Shown one piece after another: positions 23,680-31,236 of a DNA stretch of 51,245 nucleotides (its first letter is position 1; every line of letters begins with the position of its first letter). The DNA is from CAZLAJ01 sp964644605 (lineage in GTDB: Bacteria; Patescibacteriota; Microgenomatia; UBA1406; GWC2-37-13). The stretch is from the NCBI GenBank assembly GCA_964644605.1, contig CAZXWS010000034.1, positions 1 to 51,245 of the forward strand, given 5' to 3'. Under the pieces are notes generated by a model, which saw only the letters and a program-made list of their open reading frames with translations, did not search any database and was not told where the DNA came from. The translations under genes were made by a program, and so were the position numbers.

Positions 23680-23698
23680 TGTGGATAACTTATCCACA
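23680..23698. promoter_or_regulatory. Palindromic pair of perfect DnaA boxes upstream of dnaA
   Basis: TGTGGATAA, one C, then TTATCCACA: two consensus DnaA boxes in inverted orientation 1 nt apart. The pair overlaps the predicted -35 region (23694-23699) of the dnaA promoter, so it may serve both as an origin binding site and as an operator. Confidence 0.8.
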
Positions 23699-23776
23699 AA
23701 TAGTAAACATTTCCACGTGTATTTTCAAGAGTTGTTTTAATATCAAACCTATGCATTTTTTTGGTATGATTGGCTC

Positions 23777-24415
23777 ATGGAAAAATACATTCTCGACACT
23801 AATCTGTTTTTCAATATGCAGGCAGGGATAGACTTAGGAAAAAACACAAAAGAAACAATAGAGTCTCTTACAGGCCAAATGAAAGTATTAAAGTCACGAA
23901 AACTGGCTGAGTTTTATATGCCTCCAAGAATTGTCGAGGAATTTTTAAGTTTTTTTGAAAATAAGAATGAGGAGTATGTGCAGGATTTTTTAAGTACTGT
24001 GATTGTAAAAAGTCCTACTGTTGGCACGAGTATGTTACCCGCGACTGTATTTTATAGTATCGTTGATGAAATTAGAAAAAGAAGTTATCGGGGTTTAAAT
24101 ATTGCTGAGGAAGAAATTGAAAAAGCGGGCCAGGAAATGTTGCAACAACAGAGTTTGGATAAAAAAGATTTTCAAATAAAAATTGGTGCGTTTATAAAAA
24201 AATTTCGTGATAGATACCGCAATGCTACCCGCTATGGATTTTTAGACAGTGTGGCAGATTTGGATGTGATTGTGCTTGCAAAAGAATTAGATGGTACGGT
24301 AGTGTCCACGGATGAAGGTGTTATATACTGGGCACGACTTTTTGGTGTACGTGAGGCTCTTCCTGATGTTTGGAAGAAGCAGTTGAGTGAGTTTGCTCTT
24401 CATCATTCGGAATAA
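23777..24415 (+). CDS. PIN-domain protein of the archaeal RNA-ligase-partner type
   Basis: This 212-residue protein begins EKYILDTNLFFNM, with the first PIN-domain Asp, and has later acidic positions in RIVEEFLSFF, FLDSVADLDVIVLAKEL and VVSTDEGVIYWARLFGV. The order and the terminal STDEG...WA segment resemble the UPF0278/'RNA ligase partner' family (COG1458), best known from archaea, where it pairs with an ATP-dependent RNA ligase. No ligase is in this window. It probably has metal-dependent RNase activity. -10 TATGAT (23765-23770) is 6 nt from the ATG; the gene diverges from dnaA. Confidence 0.7.
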   Translation: MEKYILDTNLFFNMQAGIDLGKNTKETIESLTGQMKVLKSRKLAEFYMPPRIVEEFLSFFENKNEEYVQDFLSTVIVKSPTVGTSMLPATVFYSIVDEIRKRSYRGLNIAEEEIEKAGQEMLQQQSLDKKDFQIKIGAFIKKFRDRYRNATRYGFLDSVADLDVIVLAKELDGTVVSTDEGVIYWARLFGVREALPDVWKKQLSEFALHHSE

Positions 24416-24902
24416 GTGACGATAAGAAATCAATTGTCTTTTCCGTAATCCCCTTTCTCGGTTTATCTAAATATACTAAGTGCTCTGTAAGAAGCAGTGT
24501 AATATTTTTTCGTATTTCTTCTGATGGTATGACCAGGTAAGCGTGATAATTATAAGGTTCATGACTGACTAAAACTAAAACATTGAAACCAAAGCGTTTG
24601 CTGAAATAAAAATAAGATAAAAATTCCCAGCGTAGTGTGGTATTTGCTGTCTCAACACCGAACTTTGTAATTCTGTTCTCTATTTCAGGTGGAGGTGTGA
24701 TCGTGAGAATATAAAAAAGGAAAAGGAGCGCCCAAATAGGCAATAGCAAAACTTTATCACCAAAAAAATAAACTATGCCTGATAATAATAAAGCCAATGC
24801 GAGATAAAAGCGTAGCACAAGTGCGGTGCGGCGTTTATACGGGCGTAAAGGAGCTTTCCAACTAAAAATAATTTGCGGATTTTCCGCGTTTTCTTCCTGC
24901 AT
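24321..24902 (-). CDS. Membrane protein of unknown function with two helices
   Basis: From ATG 24902 the product is 193 residues: a short acidic N-terminus, PLRPYKRRTALVLRFYLAL leading into two adjacent hydrophobic helices (about 27-70), a soluble domain (about 75-160), and a low-complexity His/Glu/Ser tail (THSTASSKHQEEPHVHQ). I do not recognise a family. A promoter TTGACA-17-GAGAAT ends 6 nt before this ATG, so the longer frame opening at 24980 is unlikely. The 3' end overlaps the convergent PIN gene by 95 nt. Confidence 0.6.
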   Translation of the reverse strand: MQEENAENPQIIFSWKAPLRPYKRRTALVLRFYLALALLLSGIVYFFGDKVLLLPIWALLFLFYILTITPPPEIENRITKFGVETANTTLRWEFLSYFYFSKRFGFNVLVLVSHEPYNYHAYLVIPSEEIRKNITLLLTEHLVYLDKPRKGITEKTIDFLSSLIPNDEEQTHSTASSKHQEEPHVHQKVVPSI

Positions 24903-24908
24903 ATATAC

Positions 24909-24937
24909 ATTCTCTTCTTTTTGAAAAGATATGTCAA
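24909..24937 (-). promoter_or_regulatory. Promoter of the two-helix membrane protein gene
   Basis: On the minus strand TTGACA (24932-24937), a 17-nt spacer and GAGAAT (24909-24914) end 6 nt before the ATG at 24902. It decides the start codon. Confidence 0.65.
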
Positions 24938-25014
24938 GAAAAACAGTATAGCTCCTCTGATTTTGTAGCATATAATCCATCGAAATTTTTAAGAGTGTAC
25001 TTTACACTGTAAGT

Positions 25015-26535
25015 ATGTTGGCAAAAGTGTTAAGTGGAACAACAATAGGTCTCGATGGCGTGCTGATTGAAGTAGAAGTTGATGTTGCCGGTCGAGGCTT
25101 TCCATCATTTAATATTGTTGGCTTACCAAACAAGGCAATAGAAGAAGCAAAAGATAGAGTGCGAACAGCTATTCTCAACACAGGTTTTGAAATGCCGGAC
25201 TCTCGGTTAACGGTAAATCTCGCTCCCGCCGATATACCAAAAGAAGGATCGGCCTATGATTTACCTATTGCTGTTGGTATTTTAGCTGCCTCAGGAATGA
25301 TTCAAAGAACCGCTTTACCTTCCAGTTTATTTATTGGTGAGGTTTCTCTTGAAGGAAAATTACGAAAAGTGCCTGGCGTGCTCTCCATCGTTATTATGGC
25401 AAAAGAAATTGGACTAAAAAGTATTTATGTGCCCATCGAGAATGCAAAAGAAGCAGCGTTAGTAGAAGACATTACGATTTATCCGGTACCAACCCTAGCT
25501 GATTTAGTATTACACTTAAACCATCAACAGGAATTGGCTATTTATTCCCCTACTGAAAAAGAAGCTGGTGAAGACAATTTTTTTGAGGGGACTAACTTTG
25601 CTGAAATTAAAGGGCAAAGCACTGCAAAAAGAGCACTCGAAGTTGCAGCAAGCGGTTTCCATAACATTCATCTGCGCGGATGTCCGGGTGCCGGAAAAAC
25701 TTTACTCTCTCGATCTTTCCCCGGTATATTACCACCACTCGAAAAAAAAGAAGCTTTAGAAGTGACTAAAATTTACTCAGTCACAGGACTTTTAAACGGT
25801 AAAAGCTTTATGCGACAAAGGCCTTTTCGAGCACCTCATCACACTACCTCACGTATTGGACTCATTGGTGGTGGAACTATACCCCAACCCGGTGAAATCT
25901 CACTTGCGCACAGGGGAGTTTTATTTCTGGACGAACTGCCAGAATTTCCACGCTCTGTTCTTGAAGCTTTGCGACAACCCTTGGAAGACGGGATTGTGGC
26001 TATTTCAAGAGCATCCGGAAGGCTTATATTCCCGGCTAAATTTCTGCTTCTTGCGGCTTCTAACCCGTGTCCATGCGGTTACTTAGGTCATCCCACAAAA
26101 ACATGTACATGCAGTTCAACAGCGATTTTAAAGTATAAAAAAAGACTTTCCGGACCCTTGCTTGATCGAATTGATTTGCATTTATTTGTTTCTCCAGTTG
26201 AAGAAAGTAAACTCACTCAAACTGCGCTTTCGGAATCAAGTGAAACAATCCGTGAGCGTGTCCGCCAAGCACAAGAAAGACAACACCAGCGTTTAAAAAA
26301 TGAAGTAATGAAAACAAATGGTGAGATGGGTTTGGCTGAGATTCGAAAGTACTGTAAATTAACTGTGGAAGCGGAAGATTTGCTGAAGCAAGCACTTCTT
26401 CGATTGTCTTTATCCGCACGCTCATACTATAAAGTGATTAAGGTAAGCCAAACCATAGCAGATTTAGCAGGAGCGGATACAATAGAGAAAAAATTTATCG
26501 CTGAAGCATTGCAGTATAGAGTTATGGAGGAGTAA
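25015..26535 (+). CDS. comM: ComM/YifB AAA+ helicase (Mg-chelatase-like)
   Basis: This 506-residue protein has an N-terminal Lon-protease-like domain (about 1-170, PADIPKEGSAYDLPIA), an AAA+ core with Walker A GCPGAGKT (about 222-229), RPFRAPHHTTS, Walker B VLFLDELPEF, and a Cys cluster NPCPCGY with CTCS that may bind zinc. A C-terminal Mg-chelatase domain ends with SARSYYKVIKVSQTIADL. ComM is a branch-migration helicase for integrating transformed DNA, fitting the comFC, dprA and recA genes here. TACACT (25003-25008) is 6 nt before the ATG. Length is full. Confidence 0.94.
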   Translation: MLAKVLSGTTIGLDGVLIEVEVDVAGRGFPSFNIVGLPNKAIEEAKDRVRTAILNTGFEMPDSRLTVNLAPADIPKEGSAYDLPIAVGILAASGMIQRTALPSSLFIGEVSLEGKLRKVPGVLSIVIMAKEIGLKSIYVPIENAKEAALVEDITIYPVPTLADLVLHLNHQQELAIYSPTEKEAGEDNFFEGTNFAEIKGQSTAKRALEVAASGFHNIHLRGCPGAGKTLLSRSFPGILPPLEKKEALEVTKIYSVTGLLNGKSFMRQRPFRAPHHTTSRIGLIGGGTIPQPGEISLAHRGVLFLDELPEFPRSVLEALRQPLEDGIVAISRASGRLIFPAKFLLLAASNPCPCGYLGHPTKTCTCSSTAILKYKKRLSGPLLDRIDLHLFVSPVEESKLTQTALSESSETIRERVRQAQERQHQRLKNEVMKTNGEMGLAEIRKYCKLTVEAEDLLKQALLRLSLSARSYYKVIKVSQTIADLAGADTIEKKFIAEALQYRVMEE

Positions 26536-26549
26536 AAAGGAGAGTATAG

Positions 26550-26585
26550 GACTTATAAGTCTAATAAGACATATAAGACTTATAT
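26550..26585. repeat. GACTTATAAGTC-type short palindromic repeat between convergent genes
   Basis: GACTTATAAGTC (26550-26561) is a perfect 12-bp palindrome, followed by TAAGACATATAAGACTTATA, which repeats its half-sites. It fills the 57-bp gap between comM and the convergent DUF5667 gene and could end both transcripts. Confidence 0.5.
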
Positions 26586-26592
26586 GAGTTTC

Positions 26593-27132
26593 TTACCATT
26601 TATTCAACTGCATCTGGGTGTCGGAGTTTATTTTCATGGCTTGTTGTATGGCAGCAATATCTCCGTGGGAAAGTTGTTTTAGCAGTATTTCGCCTACTTC
26701 ACGATGCTTGGCAGTACTCAGTTTTAATGTATTAATAAATTCGGACTGGGGTGAAACGCCTTGCTTTTTTGATTGTGCTAAAAGAGTAGGTATTTTTAAC
26801 AAGTACTTTTCTCCTTTTGTATACGTATCAATGGCGAGTTTACTTTTATTTTTTTGTGATAACGCTAAAGCCATAGCAGCTCGTTTATCGGCAAGCTGTA
26901 AATAGAGTTTTGCTTTCTGTAAACTATCACGGGTTGCCGCATCAATAATATGATCCCGCAAAGTTTTTAATGGATATAATGGACTATCTGGAAGTAGCCC
27001 TGGGTATGGAAGCATGTAAAGCACTTTGGTTCCCTCAATTTCACTTTGTGAATAAGTGGAAAGGCTGGTGATTACCAATGAGACGAATAAGAGTAGAATT
27101 GTGAAAAAGAGCGTTAGAACCTTCTTAGTCAT
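26593..27132 (-). CDS. DUF5667-like exported protein
   Basis: The 179-residue protein has a signal peptide (about 1-28, VLTLFFTILLLFVSLVITSL), then YPGLLPDSPLYPLKTLRDHI, the characteristic start of DUF5667 domains, followed by helices (DSLQKAKLYLQLADKRAAMA, STAKHREVGEILLKQL). The family is extracytoplasmic and helical with no known activity. TATAAT (27139-27144) is 6 nt from the ATG, just downstream of the HU terminator hairpin. It is convergent with comM. Confidence 0.75.
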   Translation of the reverse strand: MTKKVLTLFFTILLLFVSLVITSLSTYSQSEIEGTKVLYMLPYPGLLPDSPLYPLKTLRDHIIDAATRDSLQKAKLYLQLADKRAAMALALSQKNKSKLAIDTYTKGEKYLLKIPTLLAQSKKQGVSPQSEFINTLKLSTAKHREVGEILLKQLSHGDIAAIQQAMKINSDTQMQLNKW

Positions 27133-27156
27133 TGATAAATTATAAAGGAATACTCC

Positions 27157-27198
27157 AAAAAAAACAACCCTGCTTTTGGGTATAAAAACAGGGTTGTT
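27157..27198 (-). terminator. Intrinsic terminator of the HU gene
   Basis: On the minus strand AACAACCCTG (27189-27198) pairs perfectly with CAGGGTTGTT (27163-27172) across a 16-nt loop and continues directly into a T-run. It begins 6 nt after the HU stop codon. Confidence 0.88.
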
Positions 27199-27204
27199 GA
27201 GAAT

Positions 27205-27486
27205 TTATCTGCCTGGTTTGATTGAGCGCTTGAGTGTTTTTCCAGCGGTAAAACCAGGAGTCATGGTCCCGGCAATTTGAATTTCTGCACCGGTTTGAGG
27301 ATTCCTTCCTTTGCGGGCAGCTCTTTTTCGAACTAAAAATGTACCGAAACCGGTAACAACAACTTTTTCACCTCTTCTCATGGCATCGGCCATGGTGTTA
27401 AAGACTGCATTTACTGCATCTTTTGAGGCTTTGGTGGTAAGTCCGGCTTTTTTCGCAACTTGACCGACTAAATCAGCTTTTGTCAT
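27205..27486 (-). CDS. hup: HU-family DNA-binding protein
   Basis: From ATG 27486 this 93-residue protein is a complete HU/IHF monomer: MTKADLVGQVAKKAGLTTKA, the FNTMADAMRRGEKVVVTGFG dimer core, and the DNA-binding arm GRNPQTGAEIQIAGTMTPGF. It bends and compacts DNA and may assist DnaA at the nearby origin. The alternative frame start 19 codons upstream adds an unrelated sequence and is rejected. TACAAT (27503-27508) lies 16 nt upstream. A strong terminator follows. Confidence 0.95.
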   Translation of the reverse strand: MTKADLVGQVAKKAGLTTKASKDAVNAVFNTMADAMRRGEKVVVTGFGTFLVRKRAARKGRNPQTGAEIQIAGTMTPGFTAGKTLKRSIKPGR

Positions 27487-27660
27487 AGAAAACAAATTGA
27501 AAATTGTAATAAGGTCTATATGTCTCTGTCGCGCCAGAGCCACGTTTTTTTGTATACAGTATCAGAATAATTAATTTTGGAGCCTCTTGTCAATCTATAT
27601 TTAGAATATCTTATTGTAGCAATCTATATCAATTTTGGAGCAGTAGAATAGCATAAAGTA

Positions 27661-27688
27661 GTAGGGATAGGTAGCGACCTGTCACTAC
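27661..27688. repeat. GTAG palindrome with three changes
   Basis: GTAGGGATAGGTAGCG then ACCTGTCACTAC: a complete 28-bp family A copy with mutated positions, between the RNase Y and HU genes. Confidence 0.8.
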
Positions 27689-27722
27689 ATACCTTCAACG
27701 AGTAAATTAACACAATAAATTT

Positions 27723-29180
27723 TTATATTTTTGTGGTGGCTTCGGTGCGGAATTCGCGGATAATAGTTACCTTAATTTGACCAGGAAAAACTTCAAATTT
27801 CTGTTCAAGTTCTTCTTTGATTTTTGCGGCTAGAACTGTAGCATCAGTATCAGATATTTCATCCGGCTTTACGATAACGCGTAATTCTCTACCCGCTTGT
27901 AATGCATATGCTTCCCGCACACCTTTTTTAGTTTTGGCAATATCTTCAATTGTCTTAATTCGTTTTAAGTACTCTTGCAAATCTTCATGGCGGGCTCCTG
28001 GTCTTCCTCCTGATACAGCGTCAGCAATATATACAACTACTGCCTCTGCAGAATTAAAAGGAACATCTTCGTGATGCGATGCAACACAATCAATTACTTT
28101 TTGTGGGAATCGATATTTTTTCAAAAGTTCGACTCCGAGATCAACATGCGATCCTTCTTTATCGGTAATCACTTTACCGATATCATGAAGTAAGCAGCCT
28201 AATTTGACTGCATTTACATCGAGTTTTAATTCCTGGGCTAAAGCAATACCAATGCGCGTTTCTTCCAGGGTATGTAGAATCATATTTTGTCCATATGAGT
28301 ATCGATACTTAAACCGTCCGAGCATATGGGTAACTTCCGGAGGAAGGTTAAAAATACCTACTTTATGCGCGAGTTCTTCTCCGGCTCGGAATATAACTTT
28401 ATCTACTTCTTCACGTGTTTTATGAACGATTTCTTCAATGCGTTCTGGTTGGATACGACCATCTTTTATGAGTCTTTCCAGTGAGACACGCGCGATTTCT
28501 CGGCGCACTGCATCAAATGAAGAAAGGCGGATAACACCTTCTTCTTCCAGGTCGACATCCACACCGGTTGCCAGTTCAAATGCGCGGATATTGCGTCCGT
28601 CTTTGCCGATAATCCGGCCTTTATAATCATCATTTGGAAGATTAACTACAGAGAGTGTATACTCGGCGACATAATCCGTAGCACCATAGCGCATAGCTTC
28701 AAGCAAGATTTCTTTTGCTTTATCGTCGACATTTGTTTTTATTTCTTCTTCAGCTTGTTTAATTTGTTTCGCAACATCAGCTTTTAATTTTTCTTCCCAT
28801 CCTTGAAGAAGTAATGTGCGCGCTTGATCTTTTGTCATTTGGGCGACTTTTTCTAACTTTTGTAGAATTTGATCGCGCTTTTCTTCGACTTCTTTTTTAG
28901 CCCGCTCGATATTGGCTTTTTCTGAATCAATTTTATTTTTTTCTTCAGTAATCGCTTTCTCTTTATCTTCAAGCTGCTGTTCATGACGGGCAAGTCTTTT
29001 TTCAACTTCGAGTGCGTCAGCTGTTGAGCGGCGTGCATCGTGTTCGGCTTCTTGCTTAATGCGCAAGGCCTCTTCATTGGCTTTGAGTATTATCTCTTTT
29101 GATTGTTGCTTTATTCGCTGTAATTCTTCGTCTTGTTGTTTTTTACTGCGAAAAAATTTATTTAAAAATTTGGGAAACAT
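27723..29180 (-). CDS. rny: Ribonuclease Y lacking the usual N-terminal membrane helix
   Basis: This 485-residue endoribonuclease has a long coiled coil (about 15-155), a KH RNA-binding domain (GRIIGKDGRNIRAFELATGV), and an HD phosphohydrolase domain (ILHTLEETR, LLHDIGKVITD, SHHEDVP, ADAVSGGRPGARHE). RNase Y starts bulk mRNA decay. The usual N-terminal transmembrane anchor is missing: the protein begins MFPKFLNKFFRSKKQQDEEL, at most a short amphipathic helix, and upstream codons in frame encode no helix. It may be cytosolic or only peripherally bound. Confidence 0.94.
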   Translation of the reverse strand: MFPKFLNKFFRSKKQQDEELQRIKQQSKEIILKANEEALRIKQEAEHDARRSTADALEVEKRLARHEQQLEDKEKAITEEKNKIDSEKANIERAKKEVEEKRDQILQKLEKVAQMTKDQARTLLLQGWEEKLKADVAKQIKQAEEEIKTNVDDKAKEILLEAMRYGATDYVAEYTLSVVNLPNDDYKGRIIGKDGRNIRAFELATGVDVDLEEEGVIRLSSFDAVRREIARVSLERLIKDGRIQPERIEEIVHKTREEVDKVIFRAGEELAHKVGIFNLPPEVTHMLGRFKYRYSYGQNMILHTLEETRIGIALAQELKLDVNAVKLGCLLHDIGKVITDKEGSHVDLGVELLKKYRFPQKVIDCVASHHEDVPFNSAEAVVVYIADAVSGGRPGARHEDLQEYLKRIKTIEDIAKTKKGVREAYALQAGRELRVIVKPDEISDTDATVLAAKIKEELEQKFEVFPGQIKVTIIREFRTEATTKI

Positions 29181-29437
29181 GATAGTAAAACAATAAACGG
29201 AGTTAAGTGAAGTGTATAGTGTTTTGGAGTTCTATATAAGATATTGTTATGAAACAGCGACGCGCAAACCGTATTTATTAGGATAAAAGAGATTTGCTAA
29301 CAGATGCATTAATAATGTGAATAATACATGGTATTTATTGCTATTTTTTGTAATATCTAAGACTACAGGCATATAGAAATGCGTGAAAAACTCCAAAATA
29401 TATAACTTTACTTAATCCAAATTATAATGTTCCTATT

Positions 29438-29926
29438 TTACCTCTTCTGGCGGAGTTTGGCAATAGTTTTTTGGATGATAGAGAAAGAAAAACCACGCCT
29501 GCCAAGAAAGGATGCAGCTTTTTTTAACTGGGTTTGGGAGTCAAGGTGCTGGAGCCTGAGCCAACGTGGAGATAATGCCTGTAGGGCAAGCTCTTCTTCG
29601 GGTAATGGATGAGTTTGGAAATAGTCTTCGATCAGTTCTTTATCTATGCCAAAGCGGTATAGTTCACTTCGGATTGCCCGCTCACTTTTTGCGCGTCGTG
29701 CTGAACGTTGTCCCACATACCAATTTAAAAAATCTGCGTCATTTATAAATTTGAGTTCTTCGAGACGCTGAAGCGTTTTTTCTACAACCACAGGTGGCCA
29801 ATGATTTTTTTCTGCTTTTTCATTGAGATACTTATTTACTTCCTGTTTACTGCGTGGTCGGAATTTAAGGAAAAAAAAGGCACGATTTAACGCACTTTGT
29901 ATTTGATCATGTTCTTCTTCTGACAT
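29438..29926 (-). CDS. recX: RecX-family regulator of RecA
   Basis: The 162-residue protein is composed of three-helix RecX repeats: ALNRAFFFLKFRPRSKQEVNKYL, LEELKFINDADFLNWYVGQRSAR, and KSERAIRSELYRFGIDKELI. RecX inserts into the RecA filament groove and limits its activity. It lies 119 nt downstream of recA on the same strand, the common recA-recX order, with a palindromic repeat element in between. The 257-bp gap on its other side (29181-29437) holds no gene I can support. Confidence 0.88.
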   Translation of the reverse strand: MSEEEHDQIQSALNRAFFFLKFRPRSKQEVNKYLNEKAEKNHWPPVVVEKTLQRLEELKFINDADFLNWYVGQRSARRAKSERAIRSELYRFGIDKELIEDYFQTHPLPEEELALQALSPRWLRLQHLDSQTQLKKAASFLGRRGFSFSIIQKTIAKLRQKR

Positions 29927-29933
29927 AAATTAT

Positions 29934-30041
29934 TCGTCAAACGTAGAAGGGTGTTGCAGCTCGTATCGTTTTAAGTCAACGTAAAACGTATAACGTATAA
30001 CATTCGACAATACGAGCTGCGAAAACCTATACGTTTGACGA
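29934..30041. repeat. 108-bp inverted-repeat element between recA and recX
   Basis: Outer arms TCGTCAAACGTA (29934-29945) and TACGTTTGACGA (30030-30041) and inner arms GCAGCTCGTAT (29956-29966) and ATACGAGCTGC (30010-30020) are exact reverse complements. The middle contains CGTAAAACGTATAACG words. A degenerate relative is at 33976-34110. It looks like a small non-autonomous palindromic element and would form a hairpin in the recA-recX transcript. Confidence 0.75.
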
Positions 30042-30045
30042 CCTT

Positions 30046-31071
30046 TTACTCACTTTTTTCTTGTTTCTTCTCTTTCTTTTCCTTACCCATTACTTTTTCC
30101 ATCACTTCTTTTCTGATTTGTTCTTTGAGTTTGTCCTCACCTTCAAGTAAAACTTTCACCTGTTCTTTTCCTTGGCCGAGCATTTTTTCACCATATTTTA
30201 TGAAAGCACCGCTTTTTGTGAGAATACCGGCGGCAACAGCGGCATCAATGAGTCCATCTTCACGATCAACACCTTCGGCGGTGATAGTGATTTCCGCTTC
30301 TTTGAATGGTGGTGCCACTTTATTTTTCACCACTTTTACACGGTGGCGAGAGCCATAGGGAATAGCATTCTTTTTGAGAGTTTCAATTTTTCTCACGTCC
30401 ATACGCACAGAGGCATAAAATTTGAGTGCAAGTCCGCCTGGAGTAGTCTCTGGATTACCAAACATAATGCCGACTTTGAGACGGATTTGATTGGTAAACA
30501 GCACTGTTGTTTTAGATTTTGAAACAACGCCGGTCAGTTTTCGTAATGCTTGTGACATAAGGCGTGCTTGCAGACCAATTTGTGCCTCACCCATTTCACC
30601 CTCAAGCTCTGCGCGTGGTACTAAGGCCGCAACAGAATCGACAACAACTAAGTCTACGCCACCTGAACGCACTAACGCTTCAACAACTTCAAGTGCTTGT
30701 TCACCAGTATCAGGTTGCGATACTAACAGATCATCAAGATTGACACCCAGTGTCTGAGCCCATGCCGGGTCAAGCGCGTGCTCAACATCAACAAATGCAG
30801 CTACTCCCCCATCGCGCTGTGTTTGGGCAATGGTGGATAAACAAATCGTGGTTTTTCCTGAAGATTCAGGGCCGAATGCTTCTATAATGCGGCCTTTTGG
30901 AATGCCACCGACACCAAGGGCAATATCGAGGGGTAATATTCCAGTTGGTAACACTTCAACTGCGGTGATAGGCGCTTCACCCAATCGCATAATTGCTCCG
31001 CGCCCAAACTGTTTTTGTATTTGTTCAATCGCTAATTCTACTGCTTGTTTTTTTTGACTTTTATCGGACAT
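30046..31071 (-). CDS. recA: Recombinase RecA
   Basis: This 341-residue protein has every RecA landmark: the N-terminal helix, Walker A GPESSGKT (67-74), FVDVEHALDPAWAQTLGVNL, Walker B LVVVDSVAALVPRAE, loop L1/L2 segments (EGEMGEAQIGLQARLMSQAL, FTNQIRLKVGIMFGNPETTP) and a Lys/Glu-rich tail. It performs strand exchange, needed for repair and for integrating imported DNA. No LexA-type operator is apparent in the 165-bp upstream region, which I read as AT-rich without other features. Confidence 0.98.
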   Translation of the reverse strand: MSDKSQKKQAVELAIEQIQKQFGRGAIMRLGEAPITAVEVLPTGILPLDIALGVGGIPKGRIIEAFGPESSGKTTICLSTIAQTQRDGGVAAFVDVEHALDPAWAQTLGVNLDDLLVSQPDTGEQALEVVEALVRSGGVDLVVVDSVAALVPRAELEGEMGEAQIGLQARLMSQALRKLTGVVSKSKTTVLFTNQIRLKVGIMFGNPETTPGGLALKFYASVRMDVRKIETLKKNAIPYGSRHRVKVVKNKVAPPFKEAEITITAEGVDREDGLIDAAVAAGILTKSGAFIKYGEKMLGQGKEQVKVLLEGEDKLKEQIRKEVMEKVMGKEKKEKKQEKSE

Positions 31072-31236
31072 AGTGTGTGTTTAACCGTCTTAAATTTATA
31101 AATTAATTAATAGGTCAATTATTATTTAATAATCATTGTACCAGAAATAGCAATGGATTAAAAGCGACAAAACCACTTGATTATTGCGTCAGAAAAAGAA
31201 AATAAATAGCAATATATACACGGTCTCGAAAAAAGG

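Noticed and set aside
29181..29437. Possible small gene or RNA between rny and recX
   Set aside because: AT-rich sequence without an ORF, promoter-gene pairing or stable hairpin that I could support.
31072..31236. LexA/SOS operator before recA
   Set aside because: No GAAC-N4-GTTC or CTG-N10-CAG type palindrome was found by eye.
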